A stretch of 14,267 nucleotides of DNA from Gelria sp. (GTDB lineage Bacteria > Bacillota > Syntrophomonadia > Syntrophomonadales > Syntrophomonadaceae), in the NCBI GenBank assembly GCA_012839665.1, contig DUMX01000164.1:1-14267 (forward strand), in the 5' to 3' direction. The translations under genes and the position numbers were made by a program. A model generated the notes under the pieces. It did not search any database. It saw only the letters and a list, made by a program, of their open reading frames with translations, and had not been told where the DNA came from. This document shows, in pieces, positions 1 through 6,299 of this stretch. How positions within the stretch are numbered: the first letter of the stretch is position 1; each line of letters starts with the position of its first letter.

Positions 1-665
1 TCCACCTGCTGTAAACGAATAAGCTCCAGTAATGCCAGGAATAGTGCCAGGGCTTCTCTCCTGCTGATAATCCCCAGAAATAAATCCTGAAAGATAATGG
101 TATGGGGTTTCTTTTTCAGACGACCCATTATTTCCTCCATTTTTTCGCCGACATCAACATCCCCCTGGGGCAATTCATAATCATCCTCATCTTCGGTGAT
201 ATCCTTAATTACCGTTTGATAAGCTTTTACCAGGGACTTCAAATCGGCTACCCATTCTACCGGTAGTTCTCTATCCAACTGCTCTTCCCGGTAATAGATA
301 CGTTCTCCCTTACCATTATGCCGCTCCTCCAACCAGACGGCTACCTCTTTAAATTTCTTGTAGGCTAGCAACTTTTCTACCAGTTCCTGTCGGGGGTCAA
401 GTGTTTCTTCCCCTTCCTCACTCTCCTCTATAATGCCCTCTGGTAGCATTAGCCGGGATTTAAGATTAAGCAGGTAGGAAGCCATTATTAAAAAATCACT
501 CATACGGTCCAGGTCCAAATTGCCGCTATCCTGAAGATGTGCGATATACTGTTCGCTGATAACCGCAATCGGAATATCATAAATATCTACCTGGTTTTTT
601 TCTACCAAATAGAGTAGTAAATCTAAAGGTCCATGGAAAGTATCCAGATCCACCATATAGGTCAT
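1..665 (-). CDS. scpA: Segregation and condensation protein A (partial, 3' end beyond window)
   Basis: ScpA is the kleisin subunit that bridges the SMC dimer and, with ScpB, forms the bacterial condensin acting on the nucleoid in chromosome compaction and segregation. My translation from the minus strand gives 221 residues and then runs off the window edge; the family is usually around 250, so only the C-terminal part is missing. The N-terminal SMC-binding region is clear: FHGPLDLLLYL at residues 10-20, VDIYDIPI at 26-33, then a helix SDFLIMASYLLNLKSRL at 56-72, followed by an acidic linker (about 80-87). The ATG is preceded by GGAGGT at a 6-nt spacing, so the start is secure. It lies 101 nt downstream of the M50 protease gene, a neighbour it often has in Firmicutes; scpB would be expected next, outside the window. 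Identification is by recognisable family motifs. Confidence 0.93.
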   Translation of the reverse strand, partial: MTYMVDLDTFHGPLDLLLYLVEKNQVDIYDIPIAVISEQYIAHLQDSGNLDLDRMSDFLIMASYLLNLKSRLMLPEGIIEESEEGEETLDPRQELVEKLLAYKKFKEVAVWLEERHNGKGERIYYREEQLDRELPVEWVADLKSLVKAYQTVIKDITEDEDDYELPQGDVDVGEKMEEIMGRLKKKPHTIIFQDLFLGIISRREALALFLALLELIRLQQV

Positions 666-681
666 AAAGCTACCTCCAGGC

Positions 682-737
682 TAACTTGTCATGTCTGACA
701 CACACCTTGAGAGCACACATACCCTACGGGCACACGG
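682..737 (-). repeat. Dispersed intergenic repeat, copy A
   Basis: The scpA-M50 spacer contains a 21-nt sequence (715-735; minus strand begins GTGTGCCCGTAGGG) that recurs exactly at 4278-4298 on the plus strand. Beyond the exact core, CATGACAAGTTA (693-682 on the minus strand) corresponds to CATGACGGGTTA at 4307-4318, so the two copies look like homologous elements differing by an internal indel. The same spacer has a small inverted repeat TGTCA/TGACA at 687-691 and 696-700. No coding potential and no terminator-like T-run were seen here. Confidence 0.7.
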
Positions 738-766
738 TAGCGTCCTTCAGTATCAAAAAAACTCTA

Positions 767-1444
767 CTAAATAAGTATCCCAGCAAATAATGAATATATT
801 AGTATTACCACTGGGAACAAAATTCGGGAAAAGACACCGGTAATAATTAATAACAATAAGATTATCGGCCCATAGGCTTCCAGTGAATATATCACCTCTG
901 CCCCGGAATCGGGAAGTAGACCAGCCAGTATTTTAGAACCATCCAAGGGCGGTACTGGAATAAGGTTAAAAACTGCCAGAATCAAGTTTATAAAAACCAG
1001 GGTATAAAGAATAAGTGCTATGCCGGTGGCCAGGTTTATCTCGGCAAAAGCCGAACTAGAGTTGCCAATTATATAAAAAAAGGAGTTGATATCCAGAGGA
1101 AGTCCCCATATTTTTAGAATTACCATAGCGGAAAAAGCCAGCAGCAAGTTCATAACCGGGCCTGCCAGGGAAACCAGCATCATTCCACGTTTTATTCCAG
1201 TGTTTTTGAAATTCAAGGGATTTACCATTACTGGTTTGGCCCAGCCAAAATGAAAAAACAAAAGCATTAAGAATCCTACCCAATCTATATGGGGCAGGGG
1301 GTTAAGGGTTAACCTGCCTTGAAGATAAGCAGTGTCATCTCCCAGATGGTAGGCCACCCGACCATGGGCATATTCATGAAAAGTTAGACCAATTAGTATT
1401 GCCGGCAACAATATTACTGCATTAATTAACCTTTCCGTCAGCAA
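767..1444 (-). CDS. Site-2 protease family membrane metallopeptidase (M50)
   Basis: Predicted intramembrane zinc metalloprotease of family M50, the compact type without a PDZ domain (YwhC-like), 225 aa. Seen in the sequence: the zinc-binding HEYAH at residues 23-27 in the first hydrophobic segment, GPVMN at 95-99, and NLIPVPPLDGS at 160-170 with the expected third zinc ligand Asp168. Long hydrophobic segments give about five to six membrane passes, and the chain ends in a hydrophobic tail. Such proteins cleave substrates within the membrane; this subgroup has no well-defined substrate, so I name none. The start is TTG with GGAGG 9 nt upstream, and the first 23 nt overlap the 3' end of the upstream nucleotidyltransferase fusion gene, suggesting translational coupling. 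scpA follows. Confidence 0.9.
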   Translation of the reverse strand: MLTERLINAVILLPAILIGLTFHEYAHGRVAYHLGDDTAYLQGRLTLNPLPHIDWVGFLMLLFFHFGWAKPVMVNPLNFKNTGIKRGMMLVSLAGPVMNLLLAFSAMVILKIWGLPLDINSFFYIIGNSSSAFAEINLATGIALILYTLVFINLILAVFNLIPVPPLDGSKILAGLLPDSGAEVIYSLEAYGPIILLLLIITGVFSRILFPVVILIYSLFAGILI

Positions 1445-4055
1445 ATCTACCTTCCTCCATCCATTTTTTCACCTGCTGGATTTCGTCCTCCGAGTTATAT
1501 ATAACTTCATCCAGTTTCAGGCGGTAAAGTTCATCAAAGATCTGGCGATATATAGGTCCCTCTTTAATGCCCAGTTCCTTTAAATCATTACCATTTATCT
1601 CAACCCTGACCCTTTCTTTGAGGTCAAGGTAGTAAACCAGGTTATCCCAGGCCTTTTCCTCTCTTACCAGGAGAAGCAGATAAACAAGGTTTTCTTTGCT
1701 CCACTCTCCTATCAGGTGGTCAATTTCATGAGCTACCAGGTTATTCTTCTCGGTCAAGTGCTCGGCTATAAGCGGTACCCGCCGGGACTCTTTAATAGCT
1801 TGAATAGCATAATTATCAAAAGGATAACGCTCTAAAACACTTTCTACCTCATCCTCACTTAAGCGGGCCAACAAAACTACAATATAAACCAACCAGGATT
1901 GAACATTAACTGGATAGTATCTTTCCTCCAGCCAGGTTACCATGATAGATATGCGTCTTAGAGTAACTCGGTTAAGGTGCTCCAGCTTAACTTCTGGCAA
2001 TATATATTTCCACACTCCGATTTCCCTCATCCGGTCCAAAGAACCGCTGGGGTCCTTTTCGCTCAGTATCAAGATTAACTCATGCAAAATACGTTTGTAA
2101 GAAAGTTTCCCTAACATACGACGTTCTATAGCACCTATAGCAAAACGGAGGGTATCCGGTTCTATAGTAAAATTATAACGCTGTTCAAAACGAATTGCTC
2201 TTAATATACGGGTAGGGTCCTCTACAAAACTAAGGTTATAGAGAATGCGAATGACACCTTTCTCCAAATCCCGGCGCCCACCGAAATAGTCAATCAGGTC
2301 ACCAAAACGGTCGGGATTTAAATATATGGCCAAGGTGTTTATAGTAAAATCGCGACGATAAAGGTCTTCACGTATGGATGATTTTCGTACCCGAGGTAAA
2401 GCAGCAGGGAATTCATAGTATTCCGTACGAGCAGTAGCAATATCTATCTTAGTACCATCAGGAAGAATAACCATTGCAGTTCGGAAACGTTCGTGAATCC
2501 TGCACTTACCCCCCAATTGTTGAGCCAGGTGAGCGGCCAGTTCCTCACCATTACCCTCCACTACCAAATCAAGGTCAAAGTTAGGTACCTGCAGAAAAAA
2601 GTCACGTACAAACCCGCCTACGCAATAGACGGTACTTCCCAAACCTTCAGCAATCTGCCCGGCCAAACGAAGAATAGCTAAAAACCTTGAAGGTAACCTT
2701 TCCTCCATCATACCCAGACAGTTAAGTTCTTCCTCCCCGAATGAATATAGCACTTCGTGGTCTTCCGGGTAATCATCTCCATGTAAAGTCCTTAATACAT
2801 CAGTACGGGACACAATTCCTACCAACTGATTATTATTTACCACCGGCAGGCGCCCAATATCGTTATCTACCATAATTTTTTGCAGCTCACCTACGGGAGT
2901 ATCAGGGGAAATAGATAAGATGTCAGTGGTCATAAAACCCTTTACCGGAGCATGACCCAAATCATGCATATTAGCTTTATCAACATCACGGCGGGATATT
3001 ACCCCCACCATAGTATTTCCTTGGACTACCGGCATGCCAGTGTGGCCATAGCGCAACATTATTCTGCCCGCCTCTTCCATGGTAAAGTCAGTAGATACAG
3101 TTTTAACTGGTGTGGACATAATATCACGAGCCATAAGCCCTGGGTGAATATCATTCAGCTGCTGTACAATAACATTTGCCACTTCCCGGGGAGATTGGTT
3201 TCTAATTATAGCTGAAGCTGCTTTTTCATGTCCCCGGCCTCCCAGCACCTGCAGAATATCATTAACCCTTACATTAGAGGTACGGCTGCGCGCCACTACG
3301 TTTACCTTACCTTCCATTTGTGCAAGCACAAAGATAACGTCACTGTTTTCCACTTCAAATAAGCGATAAGTAACTGCATCTAAACCTGGTATGAACTTTT
3401 CGCTCTCACATACTGCTATTACTACATCCAAATTATTAATCCGGTAGTGCTGGGCATTGTTAAGCAAAACCTGCAGGAGTTGTCTTTGTTCGCCGGAAAA
3501 CGGTTGCTCCATGAAATTAGCTACCACTGATAGATTAGCACCTCTGCTCAGTAAGTATGCTGCCGCCTCTAAATCTTGAGGAGTAGTTGAAGTAAAAAGC
3601 AAACTACCCGTATCTTCGTATATTCCCAGCATTAAGATAGTAGCTTCAAAGGCACTGATACTAATGTTTCGTGCTATAATTTCCCCAACTAAAATGGTGG
3701 TAGCCGCCCCCACCGTATGAATTTCTTTAATAGTACCAGTTAAGTCATCCGGTGCCACCGGATGGTGATCATATATAAAAAACTCTAGATCCTCCCGGGC
3801 GGCAATCTTCTGTAAATGCCCTAATCGATTGATATTAGCAGTATCAACTAGAATTATTCGTTTTAATTGCTCAAAATTAACCTCTTTAGGTGTTTTAATC
3901 ATTAGAAGGTCCTTATATAGGGCCATGAACTTTTTTACGTTTTTAGAAAGGGTTCCCGAAAAGACCTTAACTGCTGACGGGTAGAGCTTTCCTGCCGCCA
4001 CCATTGCAGCCAGCCCGTCAAAGTCAAGTGCGTTGTGTGAAGTAATTATTTCCAA
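1422..4055 (-). CDS. DHH/DHHA1 phosphoesterase - tandem CBS - tRNA nucleotidyltransferase fusion
   Basis: Three-part protein of 877 aa. Residues 1-300 form a DHH/DHHA1 phosphoesterase: SHNALDFDG at 6-14, YDHHPV at 95-100, YEDTGS at 146-151 and the DHHA1 signature GGRGHEKAA at 272-280. Two CBS domains follow (about 308-362 and 373-425), likely a nucleotide-sensing pair. The rest is a class II CCA/poly(A) polymerase-type nucleotidyltransferase: VGGFVRDFFL at 479-488, catalytic DLDLVV at 494-499 (Asp494 and Asp496), RRDFTINTLA at 567-576 and EDPTRILRAIRF at 612-623. It should act on tRNA 3' ends; whether it adds CCA or only A cannot be settled from these motifs. An upstream in-frame ATG at 4115 is rejected because it has no ribosome-binding site and the promoter -10 lies inside that extension. 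The TTG at 4055 has GGGGGG 8 nt upstream and gives the usual DHH N-terminus (EIITSH). The same architecture is known in other Clostridia and in some deep-branching bacteria. Confidence 0.9.
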   Translation of the reverse strand: MEIITSHNALDFDGLAAMVAAGKLYPSAVKVFSGTLSKNVKKFMALYKDLLMIKTPKEVNFEQLKRIILVDTANINRLGHLQKIAAREDLEFFIYDHHPVAPDDLTGTIKEIHTVGAATTILVGEIIARNISISAFEATILMLGIYEDTGSLLFTSTTPQDLEAAAYLLSRGANLSVVANFMEQPFSGEQRQLLQVLLNNAQHYRINNLDVVIAVCESEKFIPGLDAVTYRLFEVENSDVIFVLAQMEGKVNVVARSRTSNVRVNDILQVLGGRGHEKAASAIIRNQSPREVANVIVQQLNDIHPGLMARDIMSTPVKTVSTDFTMEEAGRIMLRYGHTGMPVVQGNTMVGVISRRDVDKANMHDLGHAPVKGFMTTDILSISPDTPVGELQKIMVDNDIGRLPVVNNNQLVGIVSRTDVLRTLHGDDYPEDHEVLYSFGEEELNCLGMMEERLPSRFLAILRLAGQIAEGLGSTVYCVGGFVRDFFLQVPNFDLDLVVEGNGEELAAHLAQQLGGKCRIHERFRTAMVILPDGTKIDIATARTEYYEFPAALPRVRKSSIREDLYRRDFTINTLAIYLNPDRFGDLIDYFGGRRDLEKGVIRILYNLSFVEDPTRILRAIRFEQRYNFTIEPDTLRFAIGAIERRMLGKLSYKRILHELILILSEKDPSGSLDRMREIGVWKYILPEVKLEHLNRVTLRRISIMVTWLEERYYPVNVQSWLVYIVVLLARLSEDEVESVLERYPFDNYAIQAIKESRRVPLIAEHLTEKNNLVAHEIDHLIGEWSKENLVYLLLLVREEKAWDNLVYYLDLKERVRVEINGNDLKELGIKEGPIYRQIFDELYRLKLDEVIYNSEDEIQQVKKWMEEGRFADGKVN

Positions 4056-4063
4056 ATCTTTTT

Positions 4064-4069
4064 CCCCCC
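4064..4069 (-). promoter_or_regulatory. Ribosome-binding site deciding the TTG start of the DHH-CBS fusion
   Basis: A run of six G on the minus strand lies 8 nt before the TTG at 4055. The competing ATG at 4115 has no purine-rich sequence in front of it. The TTG also places the first DHH motif at the usual distance from the N-terminus. Confidence 0.75.
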
Positions 4070-4083
4070 AGTAAGTTAAATGA

Positions 4084-4089
4084 ATTATA
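4084..4089 (-). promoter_or_regulatory. Extended -10 promoter for the DHH-CBS-nucleotidyltransferase gene
   Basis: The minus strand reads TGATATAAT, a perfect TATAAT with an extended TGn motif. No good -35 hexamer lies 16-18 nt upstream, as is common for extended -10 promoters. Transcription would start near 4077, giving a leader of about 22 nt that carries the GGGGGG ribosome-binding site. This implies that the fusion gene, the M50 gene and probably scpA can be transcribed independently of lysA. Confidence 0.65.
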
Positions 4090-4204
4090 TCACAACAGTT
4101 ACTGCTATGGTACATAGGGGTTAATGCGTAAATATAGTGCTGGTAGCAGACGGTATAGGTATGGCCAAGTTATGGAGTAACCCAAATTAGCGTGGTTAAT
4201 TTAG

Positions 4205-4229
4205 AATTAAGAATTATGAATTTTGAATT
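4205..4229 (+). repeat. AT-rich heptanucleotide array, left copy
   Basis: Successive 7-mers AATTAAG, AATTATG, AATTTTG, then AATT, followed 5 nt later by GGCCCGG (4235-4241). A second array of the same heptads lies in inverted orientation at 5867-5901, also close to a GGCCCGG hairpin. The two arrays bracket lysA. The periodic AATTNNG pattern is seen directly; its role is unknown. Confidence 0.65.
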
Positions 4230-4244
4230 GATGTGGCCCGGCAC

Positions 4245-4276
4245 GCAACCCCACTACTATTTTCATAGGTGGTTGC
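4245..4276. repeat. Inverted repeat (hairpin) in the lysA-fusion spacer
   Basis: GCAACC at 4245-4250 pairs with GGTTGC at 4271-4276 around a 20-nt, mostly AT-rich loop. The right arm directly abuts the dispersed repeat copy B. No T-run follows the stem on either strand, so it is not called a terminator. Confidence 0.45.
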
Positions 4277-4318
4277 TGTGTGCCCGTAGGGTATGTGTTC
4301 TGCACTCATGACGGGTTA
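4276..4318 (+). repeat. Dispersed intergenic repeat, copy B
   Basis: Contains the 21-nt core (4278-4298) identical to the core at 715-735 but on the opposite strand, and a second matching block CATGACGGGTTA at 4307-4318 (10 of 12 bases shared with copy A). The two copies form an inverted pair around the fusion gene and the M50 gene. Either a mobile intergenic element or a repeated regulatory/structural site could explain this. Confidence 0.7.
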
Positions 4319-4348
4319 AGGGGTTGGGGGCTTAATTGTTGTTGTAGG

Positions 4349-4394
4349 GGGAAGGGCTAGAGGACTAAAGTCCGGAATCCGTGAATACCCTCCC
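4349..4394 (-). other. Potential folded RNA element 3' of lysA
   Basis: On the minus strand GGGAGGG (4394-4388) can pair with CCCTTCCC (4356-4349) with one bulged base, enclosing a small inner palindrome GGACTTTAGTCC (4373-4362). It begins 15 nt after the lysA stop codon. The descending arm is followed by C-rich and then ACAACAA sequence, not a T-run, so a classical intrinsic terminator is not supported; a processing or 3'-stabilising structure is possible. Confidence 0.35.
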
Positions 4395-4408
4395 AATAAC
4401 TTAACAAC

Positions 4409-5731
4409 TTAAGTGCCTGGCACCTCCAACCGGGTGGGGATGAGGTCGTTGCGGATTAAATCTTCATAGCTCTCTCGCTTCAGGATAAGATCGGCAGAGC
4501 CGTTATTAACCAGTACCATAGCAGGACGGGGTAGACGATTATAATTGCTGGACATGGTGTAGTTATAAGCACCGGTGGCAAAAACCGCTATAATATCCCC
4601 GGGAGCTACCGCCGGTAACTCGCAATCCCAAATTAGCATATCACCCGATTCGCAGCATTTACCTGCTATAGAAACCTTTTCTTCTGCAGCTTCATTTGCC
4701 CGGTTGGCAACGATAGCAGTATATTTGGAGCCGTATAGCGCTGGTCGGGGATTATCTCCCATACCCCCATCTACTGCCAGATATTTTCTTATATCCTTCA
4801 CTTCTTTAACAGAGCCTGCCGTATACAAGGTAACTCCAGCCGGACCAGCAATGGAGCGCCCCGGCTCTACTATCACCCGGGGGGTAGTCAAGCCTAATTC
4901 CCTGGCTTTAGTCTCCACGGTTAGCATTACTGCTTCGGCCCACTCTTCGATATCAGGGGGTTCATCACCAGTGTAATAATATATACCGACCCCCCCGCCC
5001 ATATCCAATTCTACTAGTTCATAACCAGTTACTTTTTTAACTTCAGCTATAAAATCCATCATAATTGAGGTAGCATGCTGAAACGACTGCATGGCAAATA
5101 TCTGTGAACCTATATGGCAGTGTAAACCAACCAGCTTCACATGGTCCCGGCTTATAGCCTCCTTAACCCCCTCCATAGCCTGCCCGTCAGGTAAAGTGAA
5201 ACCAAACTTGGAGTCAATCTGCCCAGTTTTAATATATTCATGAGTATGAGCTTCCACTCCGGGAGTAATCCTTAATAGGATATCCTGCTTTTTACCTAAT
5301 TTTTTGCATATCTTATCCAGTAAGTTAAGCTCATAGAAATTATCTACCACGATACGGCCTATTCCCGCCTCTACAGCCGTAGTTATTTCTCCTTGACTCT
5401 TGTTGTTGCCATGAAAATAAATCTTTTCTACGGGGAAACCAGCCTTGATAGCCGTATAAAGCTCACCACCGGACACAATATCCAGGCCCAATCCCTCCTG
5501 GGCTACTATTTTGCATATAGCCAAAGTGCAGAGGGTTTTACTGGCATATAAAACCATGGATTCACCCCACCGGGTAAATGCCTGCTTAACATTACGGCAA
5601 TTCTCGCGAAAGCCCTGTTCATCAATAACCCATAGTGGAGTACCATGATCTCTTACTAAATCAACTGTATCTATATTTCCTATTTCCAGGTGTCCTTGAC
5701 TATTAATCCTCATAGTACCAGTTAAGTACAA
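4409..5731 (-). CDS. lysA: Diaminopimelate decarboxylase
   Basis: PLP-dependent enzyme (fold type III, alanine-racemase-like barrel) that decarboxylates meso-diaminopimelate to L-lysine and CO2, the last step of lysine synthesis, in the cytoplasm. The 440-aa length is typical. Visible signatures: LYASKTL with the PLP lysine at 65, HCHIGSQ at 204-210, GGGVGI at 245-250 (phosphate binding), EPGRSIAG at 289-296, CESGD at 360-364 (active-site Cys from the partner subunit) and GAYNYTMSSNYN at 387-398. The start is TTG with GGGGGAG 8 nt upstream; the nearest ATG, six codons in, lacks a ribosome-binding site. It has its own promoter at 5768-5797. No other lysine-pathway gene lies in the window, and repeats flank the gene on both sides, so it may be a separately acquired or rearranged unit. 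Confidence 0.96.
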   Translation of the reverse strand: MYLTGTMRINSQGHLEIGNIDTVDLVRDHGTPLWVIDEQGFRENCRNVKQAFTRWGESMVLYASKTLCTLAICKIVAQEGLGLDIVSGGELYTAIKAGFPVEKIYFHGNNKSQGEITTAVEAGIGRIVVDNFYELNLLDKICKKLGKKQDILLRITPGVEAHTHEYIKTGQIDSKFGFTLPDGQAMEGVKEAISRDHVKLVGLHCHIGSQIFAMQSFQHATSIMMDFIAEVKKVTGYELVELDMGGGVGIYYYTGDEPPDIEEWAEAVMLTVETKARELGLTTPRVIVEPGRSIAGPAGVTLYTAGSVKEVKDIRKYLAVDGGMGDNPRPALYGSKYTAIVANRANEAAEEKVSIAGKCCESGDMLIWDCELPAVAPGDIIAVFATGAYNYTMSSNYNRLPRPAMVLVNNGSADLILKRESYEDLIRNDLIPTRLEVPGT

Positions 5732-5739
5732 TTAACCCA

Positions 5740-5746
5740 CTCCCCC
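5740..5746 (-). promoter_or_regulatory. Ribosome-binding site deciding the TTG start of lysA
   Basis: GGGGGAG on the minus strand, 8 nt from the TTG at 5731. The alternative ATG at 5713 would be 26 nt away and has no closer purine-rich sequence. Confidence 0.7.
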
Positions 5747-5767
5747 AATTCTGTATAAATCGTGCTT

Positions 5768-5797
5768 ATTTTACCATTTCCTCAAACTCATGGTCAA
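5768..5797 (-). promoter_or_regulatory. Sigma-A-type promoter of lysA
   Basis: Minus strand: -35 TTGACC (5797-5792), 18-nt spacer, -10 TAAAAT (5773-5768) preceded by TGG, an extended -10. Each hexamer matches the consensus at five of six positions. Expected transcription start is near 5761, leaving a leader of only about 30 nt, too short for a lysine riboswitch. Confidence 0.7.
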
Positions 5798-5841
5798 TCA
5801 TGCCCGGCCGAATATACATAATACAAGGTTTTTATATGAAA

Positions 5842-5862
5842 TCCGGGCCGTTTGGGCCCGGA
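5842..5862 (-). terminator. GC-rich hairpin between lapA and lysA, possible weak terminator
   Basis: TCCGGGCC (5842-5849) and GGCCCGGA (5855-5862) form a perfect 8-bp stem with a 5-nt loop. On the minus strand it is followed by TTTCATATAAAAACC, only a short T-run, so termination would be inefficient if it occurs. Its place after the sec-lapA genes and just before the lysA promoter fits the end of a transcription unit. It could instead be part of the repeat element shared with the spacer left of lysA. Confidence 0.4.
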
Positions 5863-5866
5863 ATCC

Positions 5867-5901
5867 GTTAATTCTTAATTTTAAATTCTCAATTCTTAAT
5901 T
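5867..5901 (-). repeat. AT-rich heptanucleotide array, right copy
   Basis: Five consecutive heptads on the minus strand: AATTAAG, AATTGAG, AATTTAA, AATTAAG, AATTAAC. The array begins at the last base of the lapA stop codon and ends just before the GC-rich hairpin. It is the inverted counterpart of the array at 4205-4229. Confidence 0.7.
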
Positions 5902-6260
5902 CAAACCGATTTTTGCTCCTCTGGTTTTACCTGTGGAGCAGACTCGATTTTCTTATCTGTCCTTTTATTTTTAGAAAGCCGACTCTGTTTTTCGCTTTCT
6001 AAATTGTTAATCTCCCTCTGCAGTTTTTGGTTTATGTTAGTTAAGTCCCTTGTCTTTTTAGCTATTTTAAAGAAGCGAAAGCTATCTATCAGAAAGGTGA
6101 CCAAAGCCCCGGCACAGGCTGCAACCAGTACCACCACCGCCAACGATACGTCTGGTGAGCTCCACTTTATGAAATGTACTGTGACCAGGGCAGTGTTCTG
6201 AAAGATGAAAACGGCCAGCATGCCAAAAAATAATAACGCTCCCAATAAATAGACCTGCAT
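5901..6260 (-). CDS. LapA-family (DUF1049) small membrane protein
   Basis: The 119-aa protein has two hydrophobic segments (about 2-20 and 40-60) joined by a short stretch with VTVHFIKWSSPDVSLAVV, the pattern of the LapA/DUF1049 family. A basic, probably cytoplasmic tail follows, with a likely coiled coil at 66-98 (heptad-like LTNINQKLQREINNLESE) and a charged, low-complexity C-terminus rich in K, E, P and Q. In enterobacteria LapA relatives act with LapB in lipopolysaccharide assembly control, but a Firmicute probably lacks that pathway, so I transfer no function. Start ATG with a G-rich ribosome-binding site (GGGAGGGG) shortly upstream. It follows secF by 39 nt and probably ends the sec transcription unit. 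Family call is good; function unknown. Confidence 0.8.
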   Translation of the reverse strand: MQVYLLGALLFFGMLAVFIFQNTALVTVHFIKWSSPDVSLAVVVLVAACAGALVTFLIDSFRFFKIAKKTRDLTNINQKLQREINNLESEKQSRLSKNKRTDKKIESAPQVKPEEQKSV

Positions 6261-6299
6261 AACCCGCCCCTCCCATTTCTTTGCTTAATTCACCAGGTT

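Larger units (their letters stand above)
4056..4408. other. Gene-free spacer between lysA and the DHH-CBS fusion gene
   Basis: This is the only gap longer than 300 nt. From right to left it holds a potential folded element just 3' of lysA (4349-4394), the dispersed repeat copy B (4276-4318), a hairpin (4245-4276), a GGCCCGG motif (4235-4241), an AT-rich heptanucleotide array (4205-4229) and finally the promoter and leader of the fusion gene (4056-4089). No open frame in it has a ribosome-binding site or recognisable protein motif. The block of repeats suggests a spacer built from small non-coding elements rather than a decayed gene. Confidence 0.7.

Noticed and set aside
4056..4115. N-terminal extension of the DHH-CBS fusion from ATG 4115
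   Set aside because: No ribosome-binding site, contains the extended -10 promoter, and precedes the usual DHH-family N-terminus.
4056..4408. tRNA, riboswitch or CRISPR in the long spacer
   Set aside because: No cloverleaf, no conserved riboswitch core that I recognise, and no regularly spaced direct repeats with unique spacers.
4575..4976. 133-codon open frame on the plus strand
   Set aside because: Antisense within lysA, whose motifs are conserved throughout; the frame is a by-product of lysA codon use.
5790..6002. 70-codon open frame on the plus strand
   Set aside because: Covers the lysA promoter region, the heptad array and the lapA 3' end antisense; composition follows the repeats.
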